6,057 nt of DNA, from assembly GCA_002011835.1 (NCBI GenBank), contig MTPE01000070.1:1787-7843 (forward strand), read 5' to 3'. Positions within the stretch are counted from its first letter, which is position 1, and each line of letters opens with the position of its first letter. Source of the stretch: Desulfarculaceae bacterium JdFR-95. Lineage in GTDB: Bacteria > Desulfobacterota > Desulfarculia > Desulfarculales > Desulfarculaceae. Made by a program: the position numbers and the translations under genes. The notes beneath the pieces are model-generated. The model saw only the letters and a list, made by a program, of their open reading frames with translations. It did no database searches and was not told the origin of the DNA. Positions 5,417-6,057 of the stretch are shown piece by piece.

Positions 5417-6057
5417 ATGGAGCCTGGAACCAAGACCGAACGAGGGCTGAGCTTCTTCGAGCGCTACCTCACCCTGTGGGTGGGCTTGTGCATCCTGGCC
5501 GGCATCTTCCTGGGCAAGCTGGCCCCGGGGCTGGCCGCCCGCCTGGACCGCATGGCCATCTACGTGGGCGAGGCGCCGGTGGTCTCCATCCCCATCGCGG
5601 TCTGCCTGTTCTTCATGATGTACCCCATCATGGTCAAGATCGACTTCGCCGAGGTGCTCAAGGCGGGCCGCAACGCCAAGCCGGTGGGCCTGACCCTGTT
5701 CATCAACTGGGCGGTCAAGCCCTTCACCATGTATGCCATCTCCCTGTTGTTCTTGGGAGTGCTCTTCCGGGGGCTGATCGGCGCCGAGGCGGTGGACCTG
5801 GTCAAGATGCCCCTGGGCCTGGACCTGCCGGTGGGGGCCAGACACGGCGTGGGAGAGGTGGTCATGGTGGAGGGGGTGAAGATGCTGGCCGTGCCCCTGT
5901 GGCGCTCCTACCTGGCCGGATGCATCCTGCTGGGCATCGCCCCCTGTACGGCCATGGTCCTGGTGTGGGGATTCCTGGCCCGGGGCAACGACGGCCACAC
6001 CCTGGTCATGGTGGCCATAAACTCCCTGACCATGCTCCTGCTCTACGGACCCTTGGG
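5417..6057 (+). CDS. acr3: ACR3-family arsenite efflux permease (3' end outside window)
   Basis: ACR3 is an inner-membrane carrier that expels arsenite, driven by the proton-motive force. The 213 residues visible are a little over half of a normal 10-TM protein, and the frame runs off the right edge without a stop. The N-terminus [22 protein letters not shown] (11-33) is the usual start with TM1. [21 protein letters not shown] (57-77) is TM2 and its cytosolic end, and [21 protein letters not shown] (94-114) is TM3. [18 protein letters not shown] (167-184) holds the conserved essential Cys (C177, codon 5945-5947) of ACR3 TM4, and TM5 follows from about 193. Residues about 121-160 form an extra, mostly polar loop with [20 protein letters not shown], which is longer than the TM3-TM4 loop I expect for the family. 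The frame is continuous through it. Its position directly behind arsR supports a role in arsenic resistance. Confidence 0.93.
   Translation, partial: MEPGTKTERGLSFFERYLTLWVGLCILAGIFLGKLAPGLAARLDRMAIYVGEAPVVSIPIAVCLFFMMYPIMVKIDFAEVLKAGRNAKPVGLTLFINWAVKPFTMYAISLLFLGVLFRGLIGAEAVDLVKMPLGLDLPVGARHGVGEVVMVEGVKMLAVPLWRSYLAGCILLGIAPCTAMVLVWGFLARGNDGHTLVMVAINSLTMLLLYGPL

Noticed and set aside
5072..5998. 308-aa minus-strand frame opposite arsR and acr3
   Set aside because: It is a His/Gln/Gly-rich shadow of the real plus-strand genes and crosses their junction.
1..6057. CRISPR array, tRNA/rRNA, insertion sequence or phage-like module
   Set aside because: No regularly spaced repeats, no transposase or integrase motifs and no RNA-gene folds were found on either strand.

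Overview
This is a GC-rich stretch of bacterial chromosome with normal gene density. It holds seven protein genes. Those at the left and right ends run off the window. Strong G/C bias at third codon positions produces many long open frames on the opposite strands, and I treat these as shadows. The gene content (RecN, a YciO-type YrdC-fold protein, a hotdog thioesterase, an ArsR/ACR3 arsenic cassette, a small lipoprotein) and the protein style suggest a Gram-negative, high-GC bacterium. A member of the former Deltaproteobacteria (Desulfobacterota) is my best guess, but this is inference and weakly held.

Layout, left to right. (1) Positions 1-1004, plus strand: the C-terminal five-sixths or so of a DegT/DnrJ/EryC1/StrS-family PLP sugar aminotransferase, presumably the last gene of a surface-polysaccharide or nucleotide-sugar operon lying to the left. 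(2) Positions 1005-1260: a gene-free, strikingly C-rich and G-poor gap between convergent genes. It has short direct repeats and no classical hairpin-plus-T terminator, so Rho-dependent termination is plausible. (3) Positions 1261-2967, minus strand: a complete recN, the SMC-like double-strand-break repair ATPase. (4) A 145-bp divergent promoter region, then a two-gene plus-strand operon: a YciO/Sua5/YrdC-family protein (3113-3721) and a PaaI-type hotdog thioesterase (3734-4198) 12 bp behind it. (5) A 120-bp convergent gap with a weak stem-loop. (6) Positions 4319-4861, minus strand: a small predicted lipoprotein of unknown function. (7) A 113-bp divergent control region with a near-consensus sigma-70 promoter overlapped by two short dyads. 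(8) Plus strand: arsR (4975-5376), then an ACR3-family arsenite efflux permease (5417 to beyond the right edge).

The clearest functional unit is the arsenic cassette. ArsR carries the ELCxC metalloid-binding motif, probably represses from a site overlapping the -10 region, and is co-transcribed with the ACR3 pump that exports arsenite. Its most unusual feature is an extra segment of roughly 35-40 residues in the predicted periplasmic loop between TM3 and TM4 of the pump. The other genes are housekeeping or accessory functions with no clear link to arsenic. I do not see a convincing wholly new system. The best leads are the ACR3 loop, the missing active-site tetrad residues in the YciO-like protein, and the uncharacterised lipoprotein that shares a control region with the ars operon.
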